Origin: Nereida sp024640765
GTDB taxonomy: Bacteria > Pseudomonadota > Alphaproteobacteria > Rhodobacterales > Rhodobacteraceae
Direction: 5' to 3'
Length of the DNA: 30,925 nucleotides
Assembly (NCBI GenBank): GCA_024640765.1
Contig: JAHEEK010000019.1
Span: 1 to 30,925, forward strand
In this document: positions 6,146 through 14,672 of the stretch, piece after piece
Position numbering within the stretch: position 1 is the first letter of the stretch
Layout of the letters: each line of letters begins with the position of its first letter
Translations under genes and position numbers: made by a program
The notes under the pieces: generated by a model
Databases searched by the model: none
Seen by the model: the letters and a program-made list of their open reading frames with translations, nothing else
Told to the model about the DNA's origin: nothing

Positions 6146-9081
6146 CACAAGTGAACAGAGTCCAAGGCGGTCAGATCGATCGCAACACGCCATTGAAATT
6201 CAAGTTTGATGGCAAAAGCTACACGGGTCATGCAGGCGATACGCTTGCTTCTGCCTTGCTCGCCAATGGTGTGCGCCTTATGGGGCGCTCTTTCAAATAC
6301 CACCGTCCTCGTGGTCCTTTAAGCGCTGGCAGCGAAGAACCCAACGCGATTGTGACTTTGCGTGACGGAGTACGCGCTGAACCCAACACACGTGCGACCA
6401 CCTCCGAATTGTTCGACGGTCTCACCGCGCGCTCGCAAAATTGCTGGCCGTCTGTGAAATTCGACGCTCTGGCGGTGAATGATGCCGCCTCTGATTTCCT
6501 TGCTGCTGGGTTTTACTACAAAACATTCATGTGGCCCGCACCGTTCTGGGAAAAGGTCTACGAGCCAATTATTCGTAAGGCTGCGGGTCTTGGCGCACTG
6601 TCGATGCAGGAAGATCCCGATGAATATGACAAGGGTTTCCGCCACTGCGATCTTTTGATTGTTGGCGCTGGGCCTTCTGGTTTGATGGCTGCCCTCACAG
6701 GGGGTCGGGCTGGCAAAGAGGTGATCCTCGCCGATGAAGACTTCGCGATGGGGGGGCGTTTGCTGAGTGAACAAATGGAGGTGGGTGGCAAATCCGCGCT
6801 CGATTGGACGACGCAAACGATTGCTGAATTGTCGTCCCTCCCAAACGTGCGCCTGATGAGCCGTACAACTGTTATGGGTGCGTTTGATCACGGAATTTAC
6901 GGCGCGGTTGAGCGGGTGTCTGACCACTTGCTTGAGCCTATCGCTGGCAAGCCACGTCAAATTCTGTGGCGCATCTACGCTGATAAAACCTTGCTCTGCG
7001 CAGGCGCGATCGAACGCCCGATTGCGTTCGAAAATAATGACCGTCCGGGCATCATGCTCGCCTCTGCGATGCGTTCTTATGTAAACCGCTGGGCGGCGAC
7101 GCCTGCACAGCGTGTTGCGATTTTCACGTCTTGCGACGATGGGCATCGCACGGCGGCAGATTTGCATGCGAAAGGCGTCAAGATTGCCGCAGTTATTGAC
7201 ACGCGCGCGGATGCGCCGATGTCGATGGACTACGAAGTGCTCGCAGATGCGCAAGTTACGAATACAAAGGGACGTCTTGGTCTTAACTTTGTCGATGTGC
7301 AGCTCTCTGATGGTTCGCAACGGACCTTGGAATGCGGCGCTGTGGGTGTGTCTGGCGGGTGGAACCCGAATGTTCATCTGACCTGCCATCAACGAGGAAG
7401 ACCGACTTGGGACGGCGATCTTTCAGCTTTTGTTCCTGGTGGCACGCTTCCGCCTGGTATGACGGTGGCTGGCGCTGCGAGCGGTGATCTGTCGACGCAT
7501 GGCGCATTGCTAAGCGGTGCCAAAGGTGCAGCAGAAGCGCTCGGCATCAAAGCGGTAGATACGCCAGCGGCAGATGACACGCCTGCCAAGCAATCCGCAT
7601 TCTGGTATGTGGAGGGCTGCAAACGTGCGTGGCTAGATCAGCAGAACGACGTGACTGTCAAAGACGTGAAGCTGGCGCATCAAGAGGGCTTCCGCTCCGT
7701 CGAGCACCTCAAGCGCTACACGACGCTCGGGATGGCAACGGATCAGGGCAAGACGTCTAACATGGGCGGTCTCGCGATTATGGCGGAGATTGCCGGCAAG
7801 GGTATTCCCGATGTTGGCACAACGATTTTCCGTCCACCCTACACGCCTGTGTCTATTGGTGCGTTCGCGGGTCGTATGCGCGGGATGGAGTTCCATCCGA
7901 CCCGTCTCACCCCCTCGCATTTCTGGGCGAAAGAGCGCGGCGCGGTCTTTGTTGAAGTCGGCAACTGGCTGCGCGCGCAATGGTTCCCGATTGAAGGCGA
8001 AACCCATTGGCGTCAGTCCGTGGATCGCGAAGTCAAAGCGACCCGCGCCTCTGTCGGGGTCTGTGATTGTACGACATTGGGCAAAATTGACGTGCAAGGT
8101 GCGGACGCGGCGACTTTCCTCAATAAGGTCTATTGCAATCCATTTGCCAAAGTCCCTGTGGGTAAGACCCGCTATGGTCTCATGCTGCGCGAAGATGGCA
8201 TTGCGATGGATGATGGCACGGCGGGACGTTTGGCCGAAGATCACTTTGTGGTCACGACGACCACCGCCAAAGCTGGGCCAGTCTATCAGCACATGGAATT
8301 CGTGCGTCAGTGTTTGATGCCGGATGCGGATGTGCAGTTAATCTCAACCACGGAAGCTTGGGCGCAATATGCCGTTGCTGGGCCGAATTCGCGTGCGCTT
8401 TTGCAAAAAATCGTTGATCCCGAATTCGACATCTCGAATGAGGCGTTCGAGTTCATGGCCTGTGCCAATATCACCGTCTGCGGTGGCTTGCGCGCGCGCT
8501 TGTTCCGTATTTCATTCTCTGGTGAGTTGGCCTTCGAGATCGCTGTGCCCTCGCGCTATGGCGATGCGTTGATGCGCAAATTGATGGACGAGGGCGAAGA
8601 TTTTGGTGTGGTGCCCTACGGCACAGAAGCGCTGGGCGTGATGCGGATCGAAAAGGGTCATGCGGCAGGTAATGAGCTGAATGGGACAACCACAGCCAAC
8701 AACCTTGGCATGAGACGAATGGTGTCCAATAAGAAAGATAGCATTGGCACAGTTTTATCGGAACGGGCGGGTCTTAATGAGGATGACGCGCTGAAGCTCG
8801 TGGGCGTGAAACCGCTTGCGAGTGAGGATAAGATAACGGCCGGCGGGCATTTGATGGCGGCGAATGGCCCTGTCGATGCGGTGCATGATCAGGGCTATGT
8901 GACGTCGGCGGCATACTCGCCCGAGGTCGGTTCGATGATTGGCCTTGCGATGATCAAGTCTGGCGATGCGCGCATGGGCGAGAAAATGCGCCTTGTTTCG
9001 CCTGTGACCGATAGTGAAGTTGTCGTTGAAGTGACTTCTGCCCATTTTGTTGATCCAGAAGGAGGACGCCAACGTGCATGA
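6142..9081 (+). CDS. mgdC: N-methylglutamate dehydrogenase large subunit C (SoxA-like)
   Basis: Largest subunit, 979 residues, homologous to sarcosine oxidase alpha (SoxA). Domains in order: a ferredoxin-like N-terminal domain with FKYHRPRGPLSAGSEEPNA (~51-70) and no iron-sulphur cysteine set; a dinucleotide-binding domain with IVGAGPSGLMAAL (from ~173); a SoxA central domain; and a GcvT-type tetrahydrofolate aminomethyltransferase domain over the last ~380 residues (FRPPYTPVSIGAFAG marks its entry). The GcvT part passes the oxidised methyl group to tetrahydrofolate, making methylene-H4F. It overlaps mgdB by 4 nt and mgdD by 8 nt. Confidence 0.87.
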   Translation: MTQVNRVQGGQIDRNTPLKFKFDGKSYTGHAGDTLASALLANGVRLMGRSFKYHRPRGPLSAGSEEPNAIVTLRDGVRAEPNTRATTSELFDGLTARSQNCWPSVKFDALAVNDAASDFLAAGFYYKTFMWPAPFWEKVYEPIIRKAAGLGALSMQEDPDEYDKGFRHCDLLIVGAGPSGLMAALTGGRAGKEVILADEDFAMGGRLLSEQMEVGGKSALDWTTQTIAELSSLPNVRLMSRTTVMGAFDHGIYGAVERVSDHLLEPIAGKPRQILWRIYADKTLLCAGAIERPIAFENNDRPGIMLASAMRSYVNRWAATPAQRVAIFTSCDDGHRTAADLHAKGVKIAAVIDTRADAPMSMDYEVLADAQVTNTKGRLGLNFVDVQLSDGSQRTLECGAVGVSGGWNPNVHLTCHQRGRPTWDGDLSAFVPGGTLPPGMTVAGAASGDLSTHGALLSGAKGAAEALGIKAVDTPAADDTPAKQSAFWYVEGCKRAWLDQQNDVTVKDVKLAHQEGFRSVEHLKRYTTLGMATDQGKTSNMGGLAIMAEIAGKGIPDVGTTIFRPPYTPVSIGAFAGRMRGMEFHPTRLTPSHFWAKERGAVFVEVGNWLRAQWFPIEGETHWRQSVDREVKATRASVGVCDCTTLGKIDVQGADAATFLNKVYCNPFAKVPVGKTRYGLMLREDGIAMDDGTAGRLAEDHFVVTTTTAKAGPVYQHMEFVRQCLMPDADVQLISTTEAWAQYAVAGPNSRALLQKIVDPEFDISNEAFEFMACANITVCGGLRARLFRISFSGELAFEIAVPSRYGDALMRKLMDEGEDFGVVPYGTEALGVMRIEKGHAAGNELNGTTTANNLGMRRMVSNKKDSIGTVLSERAGLNEDDALKLVGVKPLASEDKITAGGHLMAANGPVDAVHDQGYVTSAAYSPEVGSMIGLAMIKSGDARMGEKMRLVSPVTDSEVVVEVTSAHFVDPEGGRQRA

Positions 9082-9640
9082 TCTCACAGCTATTACGGCC
9101 CTTGGTGGGCAGTCCCCACGCGTCGACACAATTGGTGAGGTCACGCTTCGCGAGAATGATGGTCTCTCTTTGGCCTCCGTTCATGCGCGCCTTGGTCAAG
9201 AAACGGCTTGCCGCGAGCATCTTGCCAATTTGCTTGACGGGCACGTTCCTGAAATTGGCAAAGTGGTCTTGCGTGATCCAGAAGCGGCCTTTTGGACAGG
9301 GCCAGACCAATGGATGGTTGGCGCGCCGTACGCGACTCACGAAGATCTCGCTGCACAGCTGAAAGGGCGCTTTGGAGCGAGTGCGTCGATCACTGAGCAA
9401 AGTGACGCTTGGGCTTGCTTTGATTTGCAGGGCGCGAAGATGGAGCCGGTCATGGAACTGCTCTGTCCGATTAACATCCGCGCCATGCAAACGGGCGACG
9501 CTCAGCGCACGTCGATCCATCATCTCGGCTGCTTTGTTATCCGACGCGATCCCGATGATTGGGTGCGCATATTGGGCCCGCGCGCCTCTGCAGGATCGTT
9601 GCACCATGCGATTGTGACGGCGATGCAGTCTGTGGTGTAA
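9074..9640 (+). CDS. mgdD: N-methylglutamate dehydrogenase subunit D (SoxG-like)
   Basis: Fourth subunit, 188 residues, homologous to sarcosine oxidase gamma (SoxG), a fold related to the GcvT/YgfZ family that helps hold the complex together. PDQWMVGAP and the C-terminal IRRDPDDWVRILGPRASAGS are recognisable. The start is a GTG at 9074 with GGAGG 8 nt before it, inside the end of mgdC (8-nt overlap); the frame is also open to an earlier TTG at 9047 that has no good ribosome binding site. It closes the mgdABCD operon, with no clear terminator before the regulator at 9779. Confidence 0.83.
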   Translation: MHDLTAITALGGQSPRVDTIGEVTLRENDGLSLASVHARLGQETACREHLANLLDGHVPEIGKVVLRDPEAAFWTGPDQWMVGAPYATHEDLAAQLKGRFGASASITEQSDAWACFDLQGAKMEPVMELLCPINIRAMQTGDAQRTSIHHLGCFVIRRDPDDWVRILGPRASAGSLHHAIVTAMQSVV

Positions 9641-9778
9641 AGCTATGACGTTATGAGGGTGTCAAGGTTAATTTACATATTGGGGTTTACATGGTATTGT
9701 TCATCTGAAATCTCCTAGGTTGGTGCTTCTCCTTGTGAACATTGCGTTTGAGATTGTACGGCACTAAGAGGCTTAAAA

Positions 9779-10438
9779 ATGAACATAGAAATGTTGTCGC
9801 CCGAAATGGTTGCTAAACTAAGCCAAGATCCGCACGTCACATCGATTGGCGAACGCGAAAAGGTCCTTGAGGTCGCCATTGGTCGAGAGGTGCGCGCGTT
9901 CCGCAAACAAAAAGAGATCACGGTTGCTGAACTCGCCTCAATGACAGGGCTGTCGATCGGGATGCTGTCCAAGATCGAGAACGGCAATACATCCCCTTCG
10001 CTGAGCACTCTGCAAACGCTGGCTAATGCGCTGTCAGTCCCGCTCACCAGTTTCTTTCGCCGCTTTGAAGAGCAACGCATGGCCGTTCATACGAAGGCTG
10101 GTGAAGGGGTTGAGCTAGAGCGTGAAGGGACGCGCGCGGGTCATCAGTATAACCTGCTTGGCCATATTGGTGCGAATTCCAGTGGTGTGATTGTTGAGCC
10201 GTATCTGATTACCCTTTCGGAGCAATCAGATGTCTTTCCATTGTTTCAGCATGGCGGCATCGAGACGATCTATATGCTTGAGGGCAAGGTAGACTATCGC
10301 CACGGGGATGAGGTGTTTTCACTGGTTCCGGGTGATACACTGTTCTTTGACGCGGACGCGCCGCATGGTCCCAAAGTTCTTGTGGACTTACCTGCTCGCT
10401 ATCTGTCGATCATCAGCTATCCACAATCTACGGGTTAA
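9779..10438 (+). CDS. XRE-family regulator with C-terminal cupin domain
   Basis: DNA-binding regulator, 219 residues. An HTH_3 (Cro/C1-type) domain covers about residues 35-95 (ELASMTGLSIGMLSKIENGN), and a cupin_2 domain covers about 120-215 (ETIYMLEGKVDYRHGDEVF, PGDTLFFDADAPHGPK). Such XRE-cupin proteins, like PuuR or SutR relatives, bind a small ligand with the cupin and repress or activate nearby catabolic genes. It sits between the mgd operon and the convergent dmm operon, which makes it the best candidate for control of methylamine genes. Ligand and targets are not shown by the sequence. The ATG at 9779 follows a 138-bp gap, so it may have its own promoter. Confidence 0.8.
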   Translation: MNIEMLSPEMVAKLSQDPHVTSIGEREKVLEVAIGREVRAFRKQKEITVAELASMTGLSIGMLSKIENGNTSPSLSTLQTLANALSVPLTSFFRRFEEQRMAVHTKAGEGVELEREGTRAGHQYNLLGHIGANSSGVIVEPYLITLSEQSDVFPLFQHGGIETIYMLEGKVDYRHGDEVFSLVPGDTLFFDADAPHGPKVLVDLPARYLSIISYPQSTG

Positions 10439-10475
10439 GCGAGAGGTAGGGTGTTTGAAAACATACAGCCTATGC

Positions 10476-11543
10476 TTAACTCTTAAGTGCAGGCTCGGTT
10501 TCACGCTCGGGCCAAATGCCAGGACTTGTGGGCAAGCCGTCATCAAACTTTGACAGGTAATCCAGCATCATTGGGCGATTGTCGATAAAACCTTTATAGG
10601 TTGCCAGTTCTTCGGGCAGATCGCGGATCACGCGATGCAACCGACGGCCCCATTTTGGCATGGTCATCAGATCATCGAAGTTGCACAAATAGCAGCGGAT
10701 CGGGAACACCAGCGCATTTGAGCGCGGCAAACGGAAGAAGGTCTGCAACTCAACCCGCAAGTGTTGTTTCTGGCCAATATTCTCAGGTGTCAACGTCGTC
10801 TTTTGCACACCCCATTTGTGATAGTTTTCGGGGCTTGTGTCGAGCAGCGGATTGACTGTCATCGTCCAATTCAAACGCCGTGCGGGAGCGCCTTGTTGGA
10901 TGTTTAAAAGAAACTTCAACGCGCGCACAAAGATGCCCTTTTCATGGGCCAGCGGCACAGGCGCGTGCCACTCAAAAAAGTTCATGCCTATATCGAAATC
11001 AAGCGACCAGTCTGCTTGCGTCGTTACTGTGCCTGCATCCATCCATAGGTTATCATCACGTTGATCGAGCACGCAGAAATCACCTTGTGCTTGGCGTGTT
11101 ATATATTCCATTGGACCATAGGGCAGGGTGGTTTCATCCAAAAAAGTGAACGTGTCATCAATGCCGAGGGGCCTGTTCACCCAGCGCCATTGATCGCCGT
11201 CGCGATACAGCTCGAACAAATCAGGATAATCCTCAGACTTGCTGACCATGATCAACTCAAGCAGGTCCCAGCCCGCAAGCGTCATATGCGGCAACGATTG
11301 GCAACGTAACGGATCATCCGCCAGAACCATCGCACGGTCCCGCATCTCAGCGATGTAGTGCTCGTCTACATCAAAGCGCTTCTCGTAGATCGATCCTTTA
11401 GGGCCGCCACGATGCTGCTCCATGTTCACAGAATACATGTAGCTGTCTTCGTGAAACGGAAACGGAAATCGTTGGATTGCCCAATCGGAATTCTTGAACG
11501 TGTAATCGTCGCGGAAGGTTTCTTCGTTAAACTGAATGGTCAT
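10476..11543 (-). CDS. dmmC: Dimethylamine monooxygenase subunit C, haem-dependent N-demethylase
   Basis: Catalytic subunit, 355 residues, of the DUF3445 / HODM alpha family. In that family a PAS-like fold binds haem and oxidatively removes a methyl group from dimethylamine, giving methylamine and formaldehyde. Family-like segments include RDRAMVLADDPLRCQSLPHM and FPIRCYLCNFDDLMTMPKWG. Electrons should come from DmmB through its iron-sulphur centre. It is the last gene of dmmDABC; its ATG lies one base after the dmmB stop, so translation is coupled. The letter C follows the dmmDABC gene order described for Ruegeria pomeroyi. Confidence 0.83.
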   Translation of the reverse strand: MTIQFNEETFRDDYTFKNSDWAIQRFPFPFHEDSYMYSVNMEQHRGGPKGSIYEKRFDVDEHYIAEMRDRAMVLADDPLRCQSLPHMTLAGWDLLELIMVSKSEDYPDLFELYRDGDQWRWVNRPLGIDDTFTFLDETTLPYGPMEYITRQAQGDFCVLDQRDDNLWMDAGTVTTQADWSLDFDIGMNFFEWHAPVPLAHEKGIFVRALKFLLNIQQGAPARRLNWTMTVNPLLDTSPENYHKWGVQKTTLTPENIGQKQHLRVELQTFFRLPRSNALVFPIRCYLCNFDDLMTMPKWGRRLHRVIRDLPEELATYKGFIDNRPMMLDYLSKFDDGLPTSPGIWPERETEPALKS

Positions 11544-11544
11544 A

Positions 11545-12510
11545 TTAGCGGTCCAATACTAAAGTTTTGCCCTCAAAGCGGCTGACACAAGGCATGATCT
11601 TTTCACCAGAGGCGTGTTCATTATCTTCAAGCCAATGATCGCGGTGAATAAAGTTACCAGAATAGTCGATCACCCGTGTCTCACACTGACCGCAGGCACC
11701 ACCACGACACAGATATGGCGCGTCAACGCCCTCACGTTCCATGGCTTCAAGCAGGCTTTCATCTTCGCCCACTAGGATGACTTTGTTTGACACTGATAGC
11801 TTCACTTCGAACGGCTTGCCGGGTTGCGGCGCGAGAAATTCTTCGTAATGCACTGCTTCGCGCGGCCAACCAAGTTTTTTTTCTGCTGTGGCACGGACCC
11901 AATCTATCATACCTCTGGGGCCACAGACGTAGACATGCGTGCCTATAGGCTGGCCGTTCAAAAGACCGTCCAATTCAATCGCCTGTTCTTGGTCGTCGTA
12001 GTAAACATTTGCTTCGTAGGGATGTTTGGACGTCAGTTCATCCACGTAAGAGCCAAGCGCTTTGTTGCGGCAGGCGTAGTGTAACTCCCACGCTCCGCCC
12101 AAACGTTCGCACTGCTTGATTTGGGATAAGAATGGCGTAATGCCGATGCCGCCCGCAAGGAACAAATGTTTCTTAGCACGCAGGTCCAGCGAGAAGAGGT
12201 TCACAGGATAGCTTATAACCATCTTGTCCCCGACGGCGACCTGTTCGTGCATAAAGAGCGATCCACCACGTCCTTCATCATCGCGGCGCACGGAAATTGT
12301 GTAGGCGCTTTGATCCATTGGATCGGACATCAAGGAGTAAGGATTGAGACGGGTGATATCACCGTCTTTCATTTCCACAACCGTATGCGCACCGCCTGAG
12401 AAGGTAGGCAACAGGCCACGATCGGTCCGCTCAAATTTGAAACGCGTAACCAGCTCGTTTATCGGAACGATCTCAGTAACGGTGACGTCGATTTTTTCTG
12501 CGCCGCTCAT
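11545..12510 (-). CDS. dmmB: Dimethylamine monooxygenase subunit B, ferredoxin-type reductase
   Basis: Reductase of the phthalate dioxygenase reductase / VanB type, 321 residues. A flavin-binding domain carries NPYSL (56-60), an NAD(P)H domain carries GGIGITP (120-126) and CGPRG (~196-200), and a C-terminal plant-type ferredoxin domain has Cys268, Cys273, Cys276 and Cys308 for a 2Fe-2S cluster. It passes electrons from NAD(P)H to the haem subunit DmmC. Its start overlaps the dmmA stop by one base (TAATG), and dmmC follows after one base. Other VanB-type oxygenase reductases look alike, but the operon decides the role. Confidence 0.87.
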   Translation of the reverse strand: MSGAEKIDVTVTEIVPINELVTRFKFERTDRGLLPTFSGGAHTVVEMKDGDITRLNPYSLMSDPMDQSAYTISVRRDDEGRGGSLFMHEQVAVGDKMVISYPVNLFSLDLRAKKHLFLAGGIGITPFLSQIKQCERLGGAWELHYACRNKALGSYVDELTSKHPYEANVYYDDQEQAIELDGLLNGQPIGTHVYVCGPRGMIDWVRATAEKKLGWPREAVHYEEFLAPQPGKPFEVKLSVSNKVILVGEDESLLEAMEREGVDAPYLCRGGACGQCETRVIDYSGNFIHRDHWLEDNEHASGEKIMPCVSRFEGKTLVLDR

Positions 12511-13103
12511 TAGTAAATCCCCACTGACTTAGGAACATTTCCAGGGTCTTCCGCATCGATGCACACGCCTTGGTAGGCGGCAAGGCGGCGCGAATAGTGA
12601 TCACGTACAAACAAGTTTAAACCACAGTGCGAACAGACGAACGGATCAATCGCTACGTCTTCGGTGATGCCTTTGCAATGAACACATTGCATGCGCCGGG
12701 CAGTCGAGCCGCGATGCTCTGTCTGCACGGCTGTGAAGGGGATGCCAGCGTTCGTGCATTCGCGCATGGCTTGGCCCATCAACCCTTCGGTTCCCGCTAG
12801 GTAAACCTGCGTGCTCATCTTGGCGTCTTGCAACACACGATGAATGCGGGATGCGGAGGCCTCGTACGAGGGGCCTTCATAATACTGTGCAGGGTTTAAA
12901 GCGCGCAGCTTTTCGCCAAAGCCAGTACCTTTGGGGATGAAAATGATATGCGCGCCCGCCATCAATTCGGGCGCGGCAATGTCCAAGATGGCTTCGGCCC
13001 CTTCTGCGTCTGCGATCATTAAATGATGCAAGCCTGCGCGTGGTTCTAGCGCGCCCCAGACAGGGCGGCTGCGGATGGATTCTGGGAATTCGAATTTCGA
13101 CAT
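12510..13103 (-). CDS. dmmA: Dimethylamine monooxygenase subunit A (DmmA family)
   Basis: A 197-residue protein matching the DmmA family by position and by its C-terminal zinc-ribbon-like motif: Cys140-X2-Cys143 (MQCVHCKG) and Cys157-X2-Cys160 (VCSHCG), followed by NLFVRDHYSRRLAAYQGV. The N-terminal part (~25-130) looks like a Rossmann-type ferredoxin-reductase NAD domain without an obvious dinucleotide loop. It is probably the smaller partner of the haem demethylase complex; its exact role in electron transfer or assembly is uncertain. dmmD ends 63 nt upstream and dmmB overlaps its stop. Confidence 0.8.
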   Translation of the reverse strand: MSKFEFPESIRSRPVWGALEPRAGLHHLMIADAEGAEAILDIAAPELMAGAHIIFIPKGTGFGEKLRALNPAQYYEGPSYEASASRIHRVLQDAKMSTQVYLAGTEGLMGQAMRECTNAGIPFTAVQTEHRGSTARRMQCVHCKGITEDVAIDPFVCSHCGLNLFVRDHYSRRLAAYQGVCIDAEDPGNVPKSVGIY

Positions 13104-13166
13104 GGGTTCCCCTGTAAGATGTCAAAAGGGCGCTTCAACGGTGTGCCACGCCCTGATAATGTTGGC

Positions 13167-14318
13167 TTAACCCTTGGCAGTGCGAATGGATTTGTCTACG
13201 TCGTAGAACGGCATTTCTTCAGCTGTCGCGGCCAATTCGGTGCCATCCGGCTGAACAACTGTTAGCTTCGTACCTGCTTTCGCGACCTCTGGCGATAAAC
13301 GGGCGATAGCGACGGAATAGCCATTCAACTCAGAGGATAGACCATAGGTGATCACACCTACATCTTTGCCATCGGCATGCACGCGCGCAAACATCTCCAT
13401 CTGGTCCATTGCATCATCAGACAACTTAACGCCGTAAATCTTGAATCGCTCTTTGCCTTTTGATGCATAGTGGTTCTCGGAACCAATAAAGCCTTCTTTC
13501 TCCGGTGAGACTGTAAAGTCGAGGCCCAGCTCCCAAAGCGTGTCGCCACATGTTTCATTTTCAAAAGGGAACGTTTCGGAGTTGTCACCGGGGTAGAACA
13601 GCAGATAGCTTTCTATGCGCAGCATATCGAGAGTTGAGAACTGCGTCGGTCGTACGCCCATGTCTTTACCAGCTTCAAGGATGCTGTCCCAAAGATGGAC
13701 GGCGTCTTTCGCTTTGCAGAAAATCTCGTAGCCACGCTCTCCTGTATAGCCTGTGCGCGAGATCATCACGTCACGGCCATAAAGGCGTGTTTGCATCAAG
13801 CCGAAATAGGCCAGATTGCGGATCGCTGGGATTTCTTTGGCAAGCAGATCAACGGCAACTGGACCCTGCAAAGACATATCGTGTAGGTCATCGTCAAAGA
13901 TCACTGTGCAATTCTTGCCAGCGGAAACTGTTGTGAGTTGCTCCATGCCCGTGCCCGTGCCGTGGACAACCAGCCACGAATTCATCGAGAGGTGATATAT
14001 GATGCAATCGTCAATGAACTTGCCCTCAGCGTTCAGCATAGAGGCATAAGTCGAACGACCCGGGGCAATCTTTTCCACATTACGTGTTGTTGCACGGTCG
14101 ATCACGTAAGCAGCGTCAGGACCGGTAACGTAAACTTTCTTTAGACCGGACACATCCATAAGACCCGCTTTGGTGCGGATCGCTTCATAGTCAGCTTTCG
14201 CGCGCTCTGGTGTGTGATCATAGAACCAAGCGGTGCCCATGCCGTTCCAGTCTTCCAGCTCTCCGCCAATTTCTGCGTGGCGGTGTGCGAGCGCGGAGCG
14301 TCTCCAAAGAATAGCCAT
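13167..14318 (-). CDS. dmmD: GcvT-family aminomethyltransferase-like protein DmmD
   Basis: Folate-binding GcvT-family protein, 383 residues, with GcvT_N (about 45-290, including VSGLKKVYVTGPDA, SLQGPVAVDLL and ISRTGYTGERGYEIF) and a C-terminal barrel domain ending in EEMPFYDVDKS. In Ruegeria pomeroyi DmmD is not needed for the monooxygenase reaction in a heterologous host but is needed for growth on methylated amines, which suggests it captures formaldehyde or a one-carbon unit on tetrahydrofolate. It is the first gene of the dmmDABC operon. The ATG at 14318 follows a weak AGGG site. Confidence 0.85.
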   Translation of the reverse strand: MAILWRRSALAHRHAEIGGELEDWNGMGTAWFYDHTPERAKADYEAIRTKAGLMDVSGLKKVYVTGPDAAYVIDRATTRNVEKIAPGRSTYASMLNAEGKFIDDCIIYHLSMNSWLVVHGTGTGMEQLTTVSAGKNCTVIFDDDLHDMSLQGPVAVDLLAKEIPAIRNLAYFGLMQTRLYGRDVMISRTGYTGERGYEIFCKAKDAVHLWDSILEAGKDMGVRPTQFSTLDMLRIESYLLFYPGDNSETFPFENETCGDTLWELGLDFTVSPEKEGFIGSENHYASKGKERFKIYGVKLSDDAMDQMEMFARVHADGKDVGVITYGLSSELNGYSVAIARLSPEVAKAGTKLTVVQPDGTELAATAEEMPFYDVDKSIRTAKG

Positions 14319-14431
14319 CTAAAATATCCCTGTCTGTTGTGAGTCTTCTTTTGATGTATTCAGCCCGACGCAGGTATAAAAAGCAACGTTGCGATTAAAC
14401 TTTTTTTCCTGACAGGTAATAAAAATGAAAA
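14319..14431 (-). promoter_or_regulatory. Promoter region of dmmDABC
   Basis: About 110 bp between the terminator of the amt unit and dmmD. It contains a perfect 10-bp palindrome GCAACGTTGC (14383-14392) touching the second A-tract motif copy (14391-14408, minus strand). The TTTTTATACC-like stretch close to the palindrome is AT-rich enough to be a promoter, but no confident -35/-10 pair is called. Confidence 0.45.
14391..14408 (-). promoter_or_regulatory. A-tract motif copy 2 (dmmD promoter)
   Basis: On the minus strand this reads GAAAAAAAGTTTAATCGC, 72 nt before the dmmD start. It shares GAAAAAAAGTTT exactly with the copy before mgsA (16201-16218). Possible operator; see the A-tract finding. 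Confidence 0.4.
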
Positions 14432-14453
14432 GGGGAACCAACTATGGCCCCCC
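14426..14453 (-). terminator. Rho-independent terminator after the amt unit
   Basis: On the minus strand GGGGGGCC (14453-14446), loop of six, then GGTTCCCC (14439-14432) forms an 8-bp stem with two G-U pairs, followed by TTTTC. It lies just after the 56-residue membrane protein gene and separates the amt unit from dmmD, which runs in the same direction. Confidence 0.6.
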
Positions 14454-14474
14454 AATTCAAGGTTCGATCCGGAT

Positions 14475-14645
14475 TTACTTGTCGAACTTTTTCGCTTTCG
14501 CTGTCTCAGAGCGTTGCCCGATCACAAGGACAGCGATGCAAGCCACCATCGCAAGGAAGGTTGTGATGCCTGGCAGGCTAGTGCCCCAACCGATGAACAT
14601 TGCGCCATCAACAACGCTCCAGGAGGCTTCAGAATATGGAAACAT
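14475..14645 (-). CDS. Small single-helix membrane protein (56 aa) beside Amt
   Basis: Short frame with a good GGAGAAAC ribosome binding site before the ATG at 14645. It has a polar N-terminus (MFPYSEASWSVVDGAM), one hydrophobic helix from about residue 23 to 43 (PGITTFLAMVACIAVLVIG) and a basic tail ending KAKKFDK, predicting an inner-membrane protein with its C-terminus inside. It lies 27 nt after the amtB-type gene and shares its terminator, so the two are probably one transcript. I do not recognise the family. A small partner or regulator of the channel is a reasonable guess, not shown. Confidence 0.7.
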   Translation of the reverse strand: MFPYSEASWSVVDGAMFIGWGTSLPGITTFLAMVACIAVLVIGQRSETAKAKKFDK

Positions 14646-14672
14646 GTGTTTCTCCTTTTTAGTGTTGTATGA

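Noticed and set aside
6319..7392. 357-residue minus-strand frame within mgdC
   Set aside because: It is the reverse frame of a strongly conserved SoxA-type gene; the composition is rich in Arg and His and no domain is recognisable.
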